This document shows, piece after piece, positions 13,042-25,841 of a DNA stretch of 64,000 nt. Both the position numbers and the translations under genes were made by a program. The DNA comes from Chrysomallon squamiferum. Its lineage: Eukaryota > Mollusca > Gastropoda > Neomphalida > Peltospiridae. Under the pieces are notes generated by a model. It was not told the DNA's origin. It was given only the letters and a program-made list of their open reading frames with translations, and made no database searches. The number at the start of each line of letters is the position of its first letter. The stretch's first letter is position 1. The stretch spans positions 6,609,157 to 6,673,156 of the forward strand of contig CM022679.1 in the NCBI GenBank assembly GCA_012295275.1, in the 5' to 3' direction.

Positions 13042-13530
13042 TATTCAAAATAACTAACCAAATAAATAAAGCTCTCCTTCCCCCCCCCCAAAAAAAAAGA
13101 ACACTAACAAATACACAACAAAACCTCCGTTAAATATATAAACATAACAAATTACACTAAAAGAACACAACAAATCCTGTAAAATAGAGTGAATAAAAGA
13201 CAGAAATAAATTTTAGAATGTCACTATCTTATCGGCTAAACTGAATACATCAAATAAAAAACCCCAGTGAAGTTGAGGTGAAAATTAAACTAGTCCTAAG
13301 GCATAATTCGTATAAATGCTGATGACCACAGTCATTCAGGGTTCAGATAACATATATAAATAATATATTGTCTGTTCATTTCACGATTAAGGATTTACAA
13401 CATGAACTTCAAAAATAATAGGCCTGAAGTCAGACTGTTGAATTAGATAAAACAATATGTTTATGAAAGGTTGTCTTTAATACACACGCACTGATTTGTT
13501 ATTCCACTCCGTCTTCGTTATTAAATGCAA
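12441..13530. mobile_element. Possible non-autonomous element with inverted arms
   Basis: The segment 12442..12471 (core catttaataacgag..ggagtgg) is an imperfect reverse complement of 13501..13530, with about 25 of 30 bases matching. A third copy of the attccactccgtctt core lies at about 12959-12974. A second shared motif, aaggttgtct.taatacac, precedes the core at about 12928 and 13467. This suggests a decayed foldback or nested non-autonomous transposon. No coding capacity, and no clean target-site duplication was found. Confidence 0.35.
12983..13040. repeat. (TAA)n microsatellite
   Basis: Interrupted run of ataa/taa units. Confidence 0.9.
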
Positions 13531-14469
13531 TGCGTAATAAGGGGCGGATTCAATATTAAAAAAAAAAAGTTCGAGAGTCATCATTGTGGCTGTCATCATT
13601 CAGGAGGAAATTGAGATTTATTATTTAAATAAGAAAGAAATCATAATAAAAAGGGCGTGGCATGGGGAACGCACCCCCTTTCGTATCAGCCATCACTTAC
13701 GTAATAAATGTGAACCTGTTTTGTGTCTGTACAAAGAGCCAGCTAAAGAAAAAACCCATTTATTTAAATCTTACAGTGTATCTTTGTGTTCTCGGCTCTG
13801 AAAACACCCCACCCTGCCCTGAACATAAGAAGCAGATATTGTTATTTATTATTACTTATTTATTTATTTTTCATGTTCAAGTAACTGATTTAGAAAAAGG
13901 TTTCAGTTTGGCATCTATAGATGGCAGATATTAATAATAATTTTATCTTCGTCTTTTCCTGCTGTGTTTAAATATTTATGGCGTTTTGTGAAAAAAATAA
14001 AAAATAAAAATTAAAACGATAGACGCATATTCCTATATAAAAAAGCGTAAATAATTGTATTTCGCAATATGGGCGTCATATGCATTTAGTAGTGAATCAT
14101 AATTCTATTAAACAATAAAAAAAATTATTTAACTGTTTTATATTTTTTTCATAAACTTCTATTAAATTATCTAAGATGAAAACAAGGTATTGTACGTAAC
14201 ATTTATTGAGCTCCTTAATAATCTAAGAACAAACTGGGTGAATTAACAAAGTGAAATATTTCGACGAATATTGTCACACAATAAATATGTAAATTAAATA
14301 AATAAATAAATACAAGAAAAATAATATATTTCATCCCTAAAAGTAAACAGACCATTTCTGAACCAGAAGATTAACTAACTAGAAAGAAATTAAAAAACAA
14401 ACAAAAACAACAACAAAAAACAAAACAAAACTACAACAAAATTAACTAATAATAATCAAAATATACACA
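13531..14469. other. Intergenic region, no gene seen
   Basis: AT-rich with scattered tetranucleotide AAAT runs. Short open frames near 13586-13930 show no domain signature. Confidence 0.45.
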
Positions 14470-14532
14470 AGAAGAACGACGACGACGACGACGACGACAA
14501 CAACAACAACAGCAATAATAATAATAATAATG

Positions 14533-14580
<48 letters not shown>
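14470..14580. repeat. Compound microsatellite (GAC)n(CAA)n(TAA)n
   Basis: Three adjacent trinucleotide runs: GAC, then CAA, then a long AAT/TAA run. Confidence 0.93.
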
Positions 14581-14583
<3 letters not shown>

Positions 14584-14617
14584 CCCACTGAAAAAAATAG
14601 AAGTCGATTCTCTGGAA

Positions 14618-14916
14618 CACTGGTTTTTAACCTTTTTCGTACCGCGACCCCTTATGACCCCGATGGCCCCCTTTAAAAAAATTTTTGATTCAGTAATATC
14701 TAGGGTTACCATATTTTCATCAACCAAAGACTAGAAAAGGAATCAGTGTTCACTATGACGGATCCCAAACCTATCTACATGTTTTTATTTATTCCTCCTT
14801 CCAAGTCAAGTTGAAGAAAGCTAAAACATACCCTCGCTCAAGAACGATCTCGCGACCCCCAGAAAAAAGGCTGGTGACCCGACTGGAGATCGTGACCTCG
14901 TGGTTGAAAACCTATG
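14618..14916. mobile_element. Non-autonomous hAT-like DNA transposon (MITE)
   Basis: The left end cactggtttttaacc and the reverse complement of the right end (cataggttttcaacc) form an imperfect terminal inverted repeat. Both ends carry 'cgcgacccc'/'ctcgcgacccccag'-type GC-rich subterminal sequence, as in many hAT elements. The 8-bp flanks ctctggaa (14610..14617) and ctctagaa (14917..14924) differ at one base and look like a hAT-type target-site duplication. About 300 bp with no transposase frame. Confidence 0.72.
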
Positions 14917-14924
14917 CTCTAGAA

Positions 14925-17171
14925 ACTATATAATTATATTTGACTAAATATTTGTTAAAACGCTGACTCATTCTTCCTAAGAGAGCTTGAAAAGCTATTT
15001 CTTGTTGTACCACGAATTATTAAAAAATAATAAAAAAGAGCGATAATATATTCGTTTCTGGATATCAAGAACTGTGTACAATGGAGTTACAAAGATAGCC
15101 GGACGAAGGATTTTTCTCTCATTTTATAATTATGCAAAAATCAAAGCGTTGTTAAGCTATTACTTAATTCAGTTTAGTCTAGAATAAATGAAAACGTACG
15201 TGGCTAGTTGGGTTTTGTCCTTTAAATTTGTTTATCTATAGAAGCTCCACTGGGAAACAATATTAACTTTAAATCGGAATAAAGAAAGGAGCAAATATTT
15301 TTTAACGTTCTCTTTCATTTATTAAAGGTTAAGTATACTGCTGTGTCACCAATACTGCAGTCCCCTTCCACGTCTGACACTCGTGACAGAAATGTATATG
15401 CTTCACATAACCTTTCATAAACAAAAGCGGGGGTGTTTTTCACGAATATATATATATGGGTGAATGGGTTCTTAGGTCATAGATCAGACGAAATTTGACT
15501 GTTATTACAACTGTAGATAAAACGATGAACTGCATTTTAGTTTTATTGATTTTTAGACAGTTTCAGGCTTTCTTATTTCTATCATCTGCTACCTAATTAA
15601 AGTTTGATTCAGAGTTACTAAACGTGAGATTTAATGCATGGAATCTGCCTAAACTATACACACGTGTCCAACCAAAAACTTGGCATGCGACTCAACTTCA
15701 GAAAATTCTAGATTCCCGCTCTTCATTCAACCATGCACGCAAAGTATTTTTCTTTTGTTACTTTTATTGTTATTATTTACTGGAAATGTAGTGTTTACAA
15801 ATAGGAAGAGATTTTATATTTTTTACATCTGGGTTAAAATAGTTGCGTATAAAAAGTATGGATTTAAAAAACAGAAAGGAAATAAAAAAATAAAAAATTG
15901 TTTGTTTTCAACAAGTAACTTCAGTGTATTATATCTGAACATTCAGTCGGAATTTTTTTCTTTATTCATAAAAAATACAATCTAAGTGTATTAATGGCGG
16001 ATCCAAACGTGTCTTGAAAAACAAATTATGTTATATTACATTATCTATAAATGGCCGATTTATTTATTCATTTTAAATTTTTAAAGTGATCTTATATGTG
16101 ACATGCATCTTCACTTTGTGAGTAATAATTATTCCTGTGCTCAGAATTAATACTTTTTGTTTAGCGGGGTCGGCACGCCTTATTTCCTCCGACCCAGAAA
16201 TGTTGAAATGGTGATAACCATTCTGGATCCGACACTGGCGAACTGTGAACACAACAAAGCACACATCTCGACAGTGAAAATGCGCTGTGTCTATGCGGAA
16301 GCTTTTTCAGAGTATCACGCTGCAGTTATAATGGAGTAAGGTGCAGTGTTTGAATGGAGCGTAAAGTGACACCTATCGTGCTTTTGAGTTCTTTACAAAG
16401 AACTAGATTATTTCATATATACAATACATTAAAAAATAAAATCCATACTATCTTAGGTGGGCCACACCCATTAAACAGATTATTTCCTTCGGTTTTATAT
16501 TTTTCATTTGTAAAAGAATTTGAATTTTAGTCAATGTACGAATGTGCGTGTGTATGTGTGTGTGTGTATATATATATGTGTGTGTGTGCATGTGTATATA
16601 TATATATGTATGTATGTATGTATGTACGTGTGTGTATATATATATGTGTATATGTATATATGTACATATAAACGCATATGTATGTGAAGTGTGTGTGTGT
16701 ATATTTCAATTGAAACTAATTTTTAAACAACAAAAATGGAACAATATATAATTCACAATTAAATTGTTGCTTAATAGAATGTTTTGCTTGCATTTCATAA
16801 AACATGTGACTGTTAAGATGACAAATATAAACTATTTCGTTTTCGTGGTTTATACCTGCGTTAAGACTGACACTATAGACTTTGAACACATTTCTCAGAA
16901 TGATAAAATCATCGTGAAAAGCTTCTGACACTCAGAAATATATCTTGGCTGGATGTCAAATGTATGAGATATTACATTACCTTCTATATTTTATTTAATT
17001 AAGGAGTTCTCTAATGGAAGCACTGTTTGGAACGTTTTAACGTGCCAGTTAGGTCAAGGATATATGCTGTGGAGGATATCAGGTTTTAACACGCGTCCTC
17101 GTTTCTACCCATTCTGACATAAAATTAATGGGTTAGATTATTATATAGAGTTTAGTCTTACTTCTTCCCAA

Positions 17172-17173
<2 letters not shown>
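14925..17173. other. Intergenic region, no gene seen
   Basis: AT-rich DNA with TG/TA microsatellites at about 16545-16705. A GC-richer patch at 16160-16330 is open on both strands but lacks splice sites or a recognisable domain. Confidence 0.45.

Positions 17174-17263
<90 letters not shown>
17174..17263. repeat. (CT)n microsatellite
   Basis: About 45 uninterrupted CT units. Confidence 0.98.
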
Positions 17264-17266
<3 letters not shown>

Positions 17267-17795
17267 TCCTTCCACTTTTTCTTTCTTTTATTTAAATAGT
17301 TTGAAATAATATTTATAAACCTACAACATTTTGTCACGGATTAAGTTGAAGGCAAACTCAAGTCTATTCAGCAACATATAAATATTGTTATAAATACATT
17401 AGCGAACATATGAAAAATACATCCTGGTTACATGTCGTGATATAAATATGATACATACTCCAAAAATAGCGAATCATATTATTTTATTTCATATACTGTT
17501 TATGGGCACACCCGGCAACACCCATCATAATTCTTCAAAGCATTTTGTTTGTTAAGGCTATTTGGTATAAGATGACACATTAAATGGCTGACTGTATGCG
17601 ATATATACAACAACAGTAACATTAAAAAAAAAAAAAAAAAAAAAAATCTTAGGTAAAAATGTGAGGCGGTTTCTCTGTCGGTTTTCATGCATGGATTCTT
17701 CGCATTGTTCCTTTCCATCTTCTTTGATATTAAATTCTGCGTTTCCCTTTATATATAATTTTGAATGCATACATACACACATCTCTATATATATA

Positions 17796-17846
<51 letters not shown>

Positions 17847-19730
17847 TAAATTTCAGTCAACGAATCTTAAATCTGCGTATTACTATTACAGACTTAAAGA
17901 TGGGGTAAGAAATCCATCATAAATAAGAAATTCGATGTCTCCTTCCACTGACGCCAGAAACAGTTCAAACCTTTATCAAGGCCCAAGCCCCACCCTTACA
18001 AATTTCAGAATAGAAAATAATAATTATGTTTCCAAAAGAATCTCCATGTCTGTACTTTAAATATCAGTGCAAACACAAATAAACAAAAGTGAATTTCTGT
18101 ATTTTGTGTAATTTTATCAATAAAAACATCCTTTGAATTGATTAGAAACTTCTGATCCATGCTATGTAATAACTAAAAACATCTTTAATTACGGGCAATC
18201 TAAAGCAATGAAAATTTTCATTTGTCCAAAACCAAGTTTCTTCACTCTGGTCATTGTCTGGTTTGATGTTTAAATGTGGGAAAACAGGTATGTGACTTGG
18301 CAGGATTAACTTTAGCCAGGAGGCAGATTGTTTTCGAAATACGACAATCGAAAAGATGAGATAAGGATAAGCTTTAGGGAGTGAGGAATACAATACAGAC
18401 CTAGGCGAACATCAGCCTTTTTGGAATACTAATAAAGTATTTTAATGGGTTGGAAATACCTGGAAATATATGTTTTTCAAGGTCAAACCACCGACTACAA
18501 TTTAGCTAAACCTTGATTTTTTTGGTGAATGAATAATGAGGTGAACAGAAGAGAAAAGAAGAGAATAACAAACAATGGAAGAACGAATATTTAATATTCT
18601 TAGCTGTTTACAATAGAAGCAGGTTCATGTATTTTATAATGAATTTATGTTACTTTATCAAAAAAGGCAAGACTCAGCTTTTGAGATGTAGGTAGTAGTA
18701 ATGGATGGATATAATTGGAAATCATGTAGAGAAAAAAAGACCACTCAGCTATATGAAAAAAAAAAAAAAAAATTTAAAAAAATAACTTCAGATACATTTC
18801 AATGGATCATTTACAACTATTTACTTTTTATGAATGAAATAGTAAATCTAATTATAAAATGTAATGTTTCTTACACATTCATGTACAGGCCATAGCTAGT
18901 TTCTACGAAATATTTTCAGTTTGAACATCAACAGGACTTTCAAATTATGCATTAGATGTGCTATAGAACGCTACCATTCGTGATGAAACTAGTTCAGAAA
19001 AGTATAGCGGATGCATGGGTGTGTTTTTATATTGTTTATGATTTGCAGCGAATATCCTAAGTGATTAAAATTCCATTTTATTAAAAAATTCTATAAAATA
19101 CTGGAGACAAGAAAATGATCTTCGTTTTTCTTTTACACCAAGTATTATAAATACGCATACCCAGGCGAATACTTTTGAGATTTAAACATTATTATTTTAT
19201 AAATAAAACGTTTGTATTTGACTTTAGTGTATTGAACTCTGACACCAATATGTGACCATCACCCGGCTAGACAAGTATCAGAAACCTTGAATAATGTTAG
19301 TTGAATGTAAGCTCGTAAATAAGTCAGACAATGCATTTACTTCTTCCAGATAATGCGCGTATCACTTGAAGCAGTTAATAACGATAAATTTAAAGCGCTG
19401 TTGTTACTGAACCGTGGAATGTCTAGTTTTTACAGTGTGCGCATATACGGTGGCCGTGAGGTATATAATTATGTTCTCGCTTAAATAGCGGTCATACAAT
19501 TTTCGTTCGGGAGTTTCAGAAAATAATGTTAGTAAGAGAAATGTAAATTATTACCTCGGCGACATCTTGATTATTGCCCATCCATAAAATTCATACATCA
19601 AAAATAAGAAATGGAAATTCAGGAATTATATATAGGTGAGAATGATGAGGTTTGATGGCTTCTGTGAACAGATGAAATTATTCTAATGTTAATGTTTAAA
19701 TCCTAATTAAATCTCGCATTTTTATATATA
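17264..19730. other. Intergenic region, no gene seen
   Basis: Contains the (TG)n run at 17798-17845 and a poly-A at about 17623-17646. An 83-codon minus-strand frame at 18142..18393 has no domain match that I can name. Confidence 0.45.
17798..17845. repeat. (TG)n microsatellite
   Basis: About 24 TG units. Confidence 0.97.
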
Positions 19731-20336
19731 CTACTCAAAAGAGGTTACGGGTCAAAGGAACTTTTTGATAATTTTTGGAAGTATGTTTTATTTTTTTATA
19801 TTGTTATTATTATTTTTTTTTTTGGCCAGACAGGGTTAGAATATTAACCTTTGTCATTTGGACTAAAGATATCATATTATTAAGGGACATGCAATCATTG
19901 CCTTATCTTTAGGAACTTTTTAAAGTTAACTCAGATTTCCTTTTCATGGATTTGAAGTAAAAACATAGTCAGAGTAAACTGACAACCTACCTTGTATATA
20001 CCCACTCTGGTATCTTGTGCACCATTTGTACGTGCTTAGCAAGAGTGTAATTTAGTGCATGTCAATTTTAGCAATAAAAGGGATGAGCATTTTCCATTCA
20101 TCATCACTTTAAATTAGAAGATGGTTCGACGACAATTCCGCTGCTTCTGTTAATATCATTTTTTGGGTGCATGACTTTCTCCATCTGGGTAGTAAAGTAG
20201 TTTCCAAGCAAAGGTTTTTTGTTTTGTGTGTTCTGTTCTTGAGACATCAAATAAATAATGTGTCATTAATCAGTTTTAGCACATTAGCTTATTTTTATTT
20301 GCACAAATGTTTTTGACCCTTAAATGTTTTGAGTAG
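19731..20336. mobile_element. Tc1/mariner-like MITE (606 bp)
   Basis: Ends in the inverted repeat ctactcaaaa...gggtcaaa: the left end 19731..19757 pairs with the reverse complement of about 20310..20336, with some internal mismatches. A TA dinucleotide flanks each end (19729-19730 and 20337-20338), as expected for Tc1/mariner-type insertion. The interior shows no intact transposase frame. Confidence 0.68.
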
Positions 20337-20870
20337 TATATTTCAATAATTAAATATTTAGATTGCAGCTAAGTTTTTTCCTGTAGCTTTTATGAGGTAT
20401 GATGACTCGCATGACATTACATACCTGTGTTTCACCTATTGATTATTGTTCGTTCCAGCCAGTGCTAATTGCCTGGTTTATTAAACGGTATGAAATATTC
20501 TTTCCACTTTATTAGTAGATACATTTAGAATATCCATTGGTGAAAATGAGTAAGAAATTCTATAGACCAATGATAGCCGGCTTTCTCCTCCGACTGGTCA
20601 TAATTCTAGAATAGTATGACAGACTAACTGTTAGAATTTATATGTTTGTGAGCTTAATTAATATTTAATCATTATTATCAATAATAACAATTGATCATTT
20701 TGATATTGAAAATCAAAACTTTGATACAATCAGAAATTAAATACCTGTATTATATACAGTGAAATAAAAAAGAATATTGAAAAACGTTCAAAACATTTAC
20801 AGTAATAAAAAGCCTTGATTTTGAGAGAATTATTCTCAGTAGCGCTAATGAATCGTAATAAATATCATAC

Positions 20871-20936
20871 CTGTACCAGCTCAACAGAAGCCGTCACAAT
20901 AAAGATCAGCAAAAATATTTTACTTGAATTATTCAT
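20871..20936 (-). CDS. Orphan first coding exon: signal peptide
   Basis: 66 nt (22 codons) on the minus strand: an ATG, then a hydrophobic core (KIFLLIFIVTASVE), then the donor GTATGA. It ends in phase 0, so it could splice to lectin exon 2 (3375) as an alternative first exon, or start an unseen gene. I found no other acceptor exon between 8.7 and 20.8 kb. Support comes from the core promoter just upstream. Confidence 0.45.
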
Positions 20937-21069
20937 GTCACTATTTCGTCATCAATCCTGCAACGTTATTTACACTCATGTGCTTCCAGTGTCTCAGTCC
21001 TTTATTTTGATTTGATTTCCCACAAATATCGATATCGTCTGCACTTGCTTCTTTCTAATCCACACTAAC

Positions 21070-21097
21070 TGGAATTGTTGCAACTTAATCTTTTATA
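21070..21097 (-). promoter_or_regulatory. TATA box plus initiator
   Basis: TATAAAAG (21097..21090) is followed, 27 bp further along the minus strand, by CCAGTTAG, whose A at 21070 fits an initiator. The spacing is canonical and the implied 5' UTR to the ATG at 20936 is about 134 nt. Confidence 0.45.
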
Positions 21098-24000
21098 CTG
21101 CAGAACAAATTAACTTTTTAATTCTCCAATTTTCAGAGGTTTTTTTCAACCATTTAGTACATGTTCCAAAATAAAAATAACTGTTCAGCAAAACAATGTT
21201 ATTATTCACTTACTCGATAATAAAGATTCTGAAATAGTGCAATTACTGTATATAAATCTTTACATATAAAATTAATCCATTTTTCCAAACTGTACCGTAA
21301 CGTTTAAAATTATGAGAGAACAAAATCAGAACACCTTTTGACATCCACATTTACAGTTACAGTGTATCTATTATGTAGAACAAACGCAGTTGAGGAGACA
21401 ATTTATTAAAAGGACATGTTGCATGTCACAAAACTGGCTCAGCATATACAGTTTTACCCTGAGGCAGTGTCACAAAAGCTTTCGCCAAAGGGCCGGAGAA
21501 GTCAGCATTGCGATTCAGTCAACACGATTTTTGATGGATTTATTGGCTTTCTTTGGCATATAAATGTAGTAAAACTTGGACTTAATCTGCCTCTGATGTC
21601 ATTTCTTTCTTCGTTATTGGAATATATATATATATATCAGAGGTCGGTTATCCCTATCAAGAATATGACATCTATTTTGTTATTGCTTGAAACCTACCAT
21701 AAGAGAAATCTTTATTTTGAAATCTCGGCATAAGGTTTTAAATGTCATGCATGAATGTAAGTGTTGATTACATTATTCACAGAATTAAAATCCAGTGAAA
21801 CGCAGTTGTAGCTGAAACGGAATATAACACTGAAACAAATGGAGTGAAAACATTTTTTATTATTATGATTTCAAATGTTTATTATTTGTAAGTCTGGAAG
21901 AGACATTCGGCTGGTGACAATGCCGACATGTAAATGAAAGAGTAGAAAAAATTGATTTAGTTGGCGTCAGTGATGTGTAGTATATTCAATAATAATCCTG
22001 TCCAAATATGATGCTTAAGTGTTTTCATTTCCCTGGTCAATATTCGACAACAAAAGACATTGCAAACTGAGAAATCAAGAACAGAATGAATATGCTATAT
22101 TTAGTGTTTACCAGTTTTTAACTTATGCTCTTATTACATGCATGGAATATTTTTACTAACTAATGAAAAACACATTTATTACTGATATCAGATAATGTTT
22201 TTACTAATATCGGATAGAAGTTTTGCCAGCGTCAGATATAATTTTTATTAACTGATAGTCACACACACACACACACACACACACAGTTGTATTTAATTAA
22301 ATGATGTCATGTTATTAATTCATGGCATTTATATTTATTTTACTGAAGATAAATACAAATATTATTGATTCATGTATAAAAATTGTTTTTGATATATAAA
22401 TGTATTTATTATTATTTTTGTTTCTGTTGTCTATGACACGATTGAAATACCTTTTGTAAGATAAAATAACATAAATAAATAAATAAATAAAACAGTCAAA
22501 AAACATTAAAAGATAACTTTCTCTATCATGCAGGAAATTGCTAAGAGCAAAATCTCGGTTTTGAGAGCTAACTGTATTTTATTTCTTCCTTATTGTGTAT
22601 GAATATTTTGTAGGTTTTATATATACGTCAGTTCAAAGAATTTTGTTATTCTTAAATATCATAACCGTTTGTATAAATATTCCAACTTCAAAACAATATT
22701 TATTAAGATAATTTGATAATATTTAACTTTTTGAATAAGTGGCGTTTGTAAGTGGGCTGTAGCTCATTTGTTAGGATGCAATCCTCTGGCTGTTTCACGT
22801 TCCAGCCTATGTATAGCTATATACTATTTTATTTAAGAGAAGGAGAACATAAAAAATTCCTTTTTGCTAATCAAAAATGTCATCCTTGGGTTTCTCTTTC
22901 ATATCATTATTCAAAGGGCCATAACTGACTGACCTCTAATAACGAATAATTGTTATGTTATCTTGATTTAGAAGCTTTAGATACGTACACCTTTTAGATG
23001 CCATATGCACAATCGCGTCCGAATCGCCGATAAACTACCACAAAACATTATCATATATTGTTACTAGATTCGAAACTTCCCCTCATCTTGGAGTATCAGT
23101 TAGGAGAATGATAATAAGAAATAATAATAACATAAAATCTTACAAGTCCATACGAGTTTCAAGACTAGTCAAGAAAATAAAAGATAAAAAAAAAATGAAG
23201 TGCTAAGAGCCAAGTATTAAATATTCAAATGCTAAAATGGTTTTCTCAGTCAAGACTGACCGGACTGTTGAGATTGCATGCAATCGCTAGAATGATCCAG
23301 AGTAGGGCAAAAGGGCGAAAAATATTCCTGTACAGCGACTGAATCATGAAACTTTACAATTTACGAAGAAAATGGTAATATCTGCAGGGGTCTAATGGTC
23401 AAACTGCAAGAGATATTAACTTTACAGTTTGGACCATAAACGGCAATATCCTTAAACATTTTTAGAAAGTTCCAAAATGTGTTTTTTGAGATATGAAGTG
23501 TTAAATATCGGTGTATATATATATAATTTCAGGGTGAAAGCGTTAACTTACCGTTTTAAATTTTAAAGGTGAACATTTCAATGTTATCATGTTTCAGTGG
23601 GATATTAGTTTCAGGTTACTAACAGGTTGTCCGTTTTTGTTTCTTAACATGCCGATCGACTAATGTTAAAATAGTTATGTCAAGGTTAAAGGAACTATAC
23701 CAAACTGTTATTTCGATATTAAGCAGCAAACTATGGAATATCTGTGAAAAAGTATGTGTATAGCAAGATGGTAAGGAATTGTAATCAATTCAAATTAAAG
23801 CGTTTGAAGCCAAATGTGTTATTGTAACTGTTATGTTTCATTCAGCGGTGTAAAGTAAAGCTTCTCTATTTTTAGGATTAAAAACATTAAAATTTTATGT
23901 ATTTCAATGATATCGATACCACATATATAACAATAATTTCTTTTTGAAGAGAGTATGATTGACAGCAATTACTGGATCATGTAATAAAAATGTTATTTCG

Positions 24001-25262
24001 AACTCTGATTAATAACAGCTAATAAACCCTGGAAGAAGAGTTATAGGTACAACGAATAAAATCAATAAATAAAGAAACAAAACAAACAAACAAACAAACC
24101 ATATTTGGATTAAAAAAATTAAAATAAATAAATAAATAGAATATAACCATTAAAAATAATAATAATAATAAAAGATAAAATATTATTTAAAAAGCCCTTG
24201 TATTTGTTTTATAATAAAAACAAACTATATAGTTATTTGAAAGTACAATTTTTATTAGTAAGAAAAACAGCTAATATAATGTTTTTGAAAAAGGTTATAT
24301 GATATCTCAGTTTTATATAGAAATATACATAATATATTTATATTAAATATATCAAAAAATAGATTGAATTTCTAATTTTCTGTTGAAAATAACGAGAAAA
24401 TTACCATAAAAATTAATTGTCGCTGACAAGTTAAAAAAATGTATAAAAATATTACCAAACATTCTGTCATTCTGTCATTCGTCCCATTCATCATGCTACC
24501 ATCCAAAGTTAATAAAATAGTTTTAAAAGTCATAGTATAAAAATAAAATTTAATCTGACAATCTTTGAATAATTTCTATAGATATACATAATTATAATTA
24601 TAAAAATTCCAAAAATAAACAGACACGGTATAATTATGACAAATTTTATGTGTTTAAAATATTTACTTAGATACACATAATTTTTATATACATACATACA
24701 TATGGATCAGTTTTTGTAATATATATTTTTTTTAAGTGTTATCTGTGATATTTGAATATTATATACATCATACACATATAACCAATGTTTCCATGGTTAT
24801 TTTCGGGATAAAAAGTTCAAAATGTGTTCCCTTTAATATTAATATGTCATTAGTTGCTCCACATTAGTGATTTTAAACTATTCTTAACAGTTAGTGTTTT
24901 AGCAGTTATAGCTGAATTTAAAGTACATAAAACGAAAACGATGCATAAATATCATTGTCAGCATAAACTTCGTTCACAGATTTTTCTTTATAAAATATTT
25001 GTTTTATTACATTTCATGCATGGAAATCCTTCTTATATATATATCAAACAAAATAATTAAGAAACATATAATGACTCTAACTTCGTAAAACAAATCTCTT
25101 CAAATATTCTGCTAAAAAAATGAAGAATGAATATATCCAGTTATACATGAGGTGATCTTTGTGTTTATGACAAAGGGTATTTTTATTTTAAAAAAATGTT
25201 AATAAACAATAACCCACAGAAAAATTAATAATAGTAATAATAATAATAAAAGTTAAAATATT
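21098..25262. other. Intergenic region, no gene seen
   Basis: AT-rich DNA with a (CA)n run at 22260-22285 and a possible tRNA-derived SINE fragment (listed separately). A 105-codon plus-strand frame at 21416..21733 lacks any recognisable domain. No exon with domain homology is seen. Confidence 0.45.
22754..22812 (+). repeat. Possible tRNA-derived SINE fragment
   Basis: gggctgtagctcatttgtta resembles a pol III A box, and cacgttccagcctatg about 35 bp later resembles a degenerate B box. The stem pairing of a real tRNA is not preserved, so this would be a SINE head or an old tRNA pseudogene. Confidence 0.35.
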
Positions 25263-25268
25263 TTTATT
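25263..25268 (-). terminator. Candidate polyadenylation signal AATAAA
   Basis: AATAAA on the minus strand, about 140 nt after the stop codon of the large receptor gene. A second AATAAA lies at 25182..25187. Which one is used cannot be told. Confidence 0.35.
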
Positions 25269-25405
25269 TTGTAATTATATATCGAATTTTCATATGATCT
25301 TTTTCTTATAGGTATGTTTAAGCACTGCGAATAATTTTTACATTTATAACAGTATGAGAAAAAAAAAAAAACAACAACAACAAAAAACAACTTTTCTGTT
25401 TCCCA

Positions 25406-25841
25406 TTATATATCGATCCTGCGGATGTACAGCCCTTTGCTATCTTTTCCAGCTTTCTCGCTCTCATCTTGAACTTTAACAGGGTCAATATTGTCATTAG
25501 TGACATTCATAAACCCAACGTAAGGAAGACCAAACTTGTACTGATTAATATCAGCTTGTGTGTTGTCTTCTAATTCATTGCCCATATCCATAACAGCGTT
25601 CTTGTTTTCATAGGACTTATCCAGCTGCGAAGTGGCTTTGAGATATATGGAATTGCTCTTTCTGCTCGCGCTGCCATCATTGCTGCGTTTGACGCTTTGT
25701 TTCTTAAACTCTGAAGACGTTTCCTGTGGCTCTACTAGCTCTACTACTGTGGCAGGCTGAGTGACTACATACTTGCCGTCCATGTAAAAGTATGGGTTGT
25801 ATGTACCTTCGGATAACTCGTCCATGTTCTTGATTCTACCA
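25406..25841 (-). CDS. Receptor exon 43: cytoplasmic tail, stop and 3' UTR start
   Basis: Acceptor TTTCCAG; the frame runs to a TAA at 25406-25408. The 144 residues are hydrophilic, with nine tyrosines. YNPYFYMDGKY combines an NPxF/Y-like and a YxxM/YxxPhi-like motif, and YVGF is another YxxPhi. There is no kinase, TIR or death domain. It ends LYIRRIDI. It probably carries sorting or phosphotyrosine docking sites (inference). Confidence 0.8.

Noticed and set aside
18142-18393. 83-codon minus-strand frame containing W and C residues that faintly recall a C-type lectin
   Set aside because: The conserved CTLD spacing is absent and splice sites do not fit.
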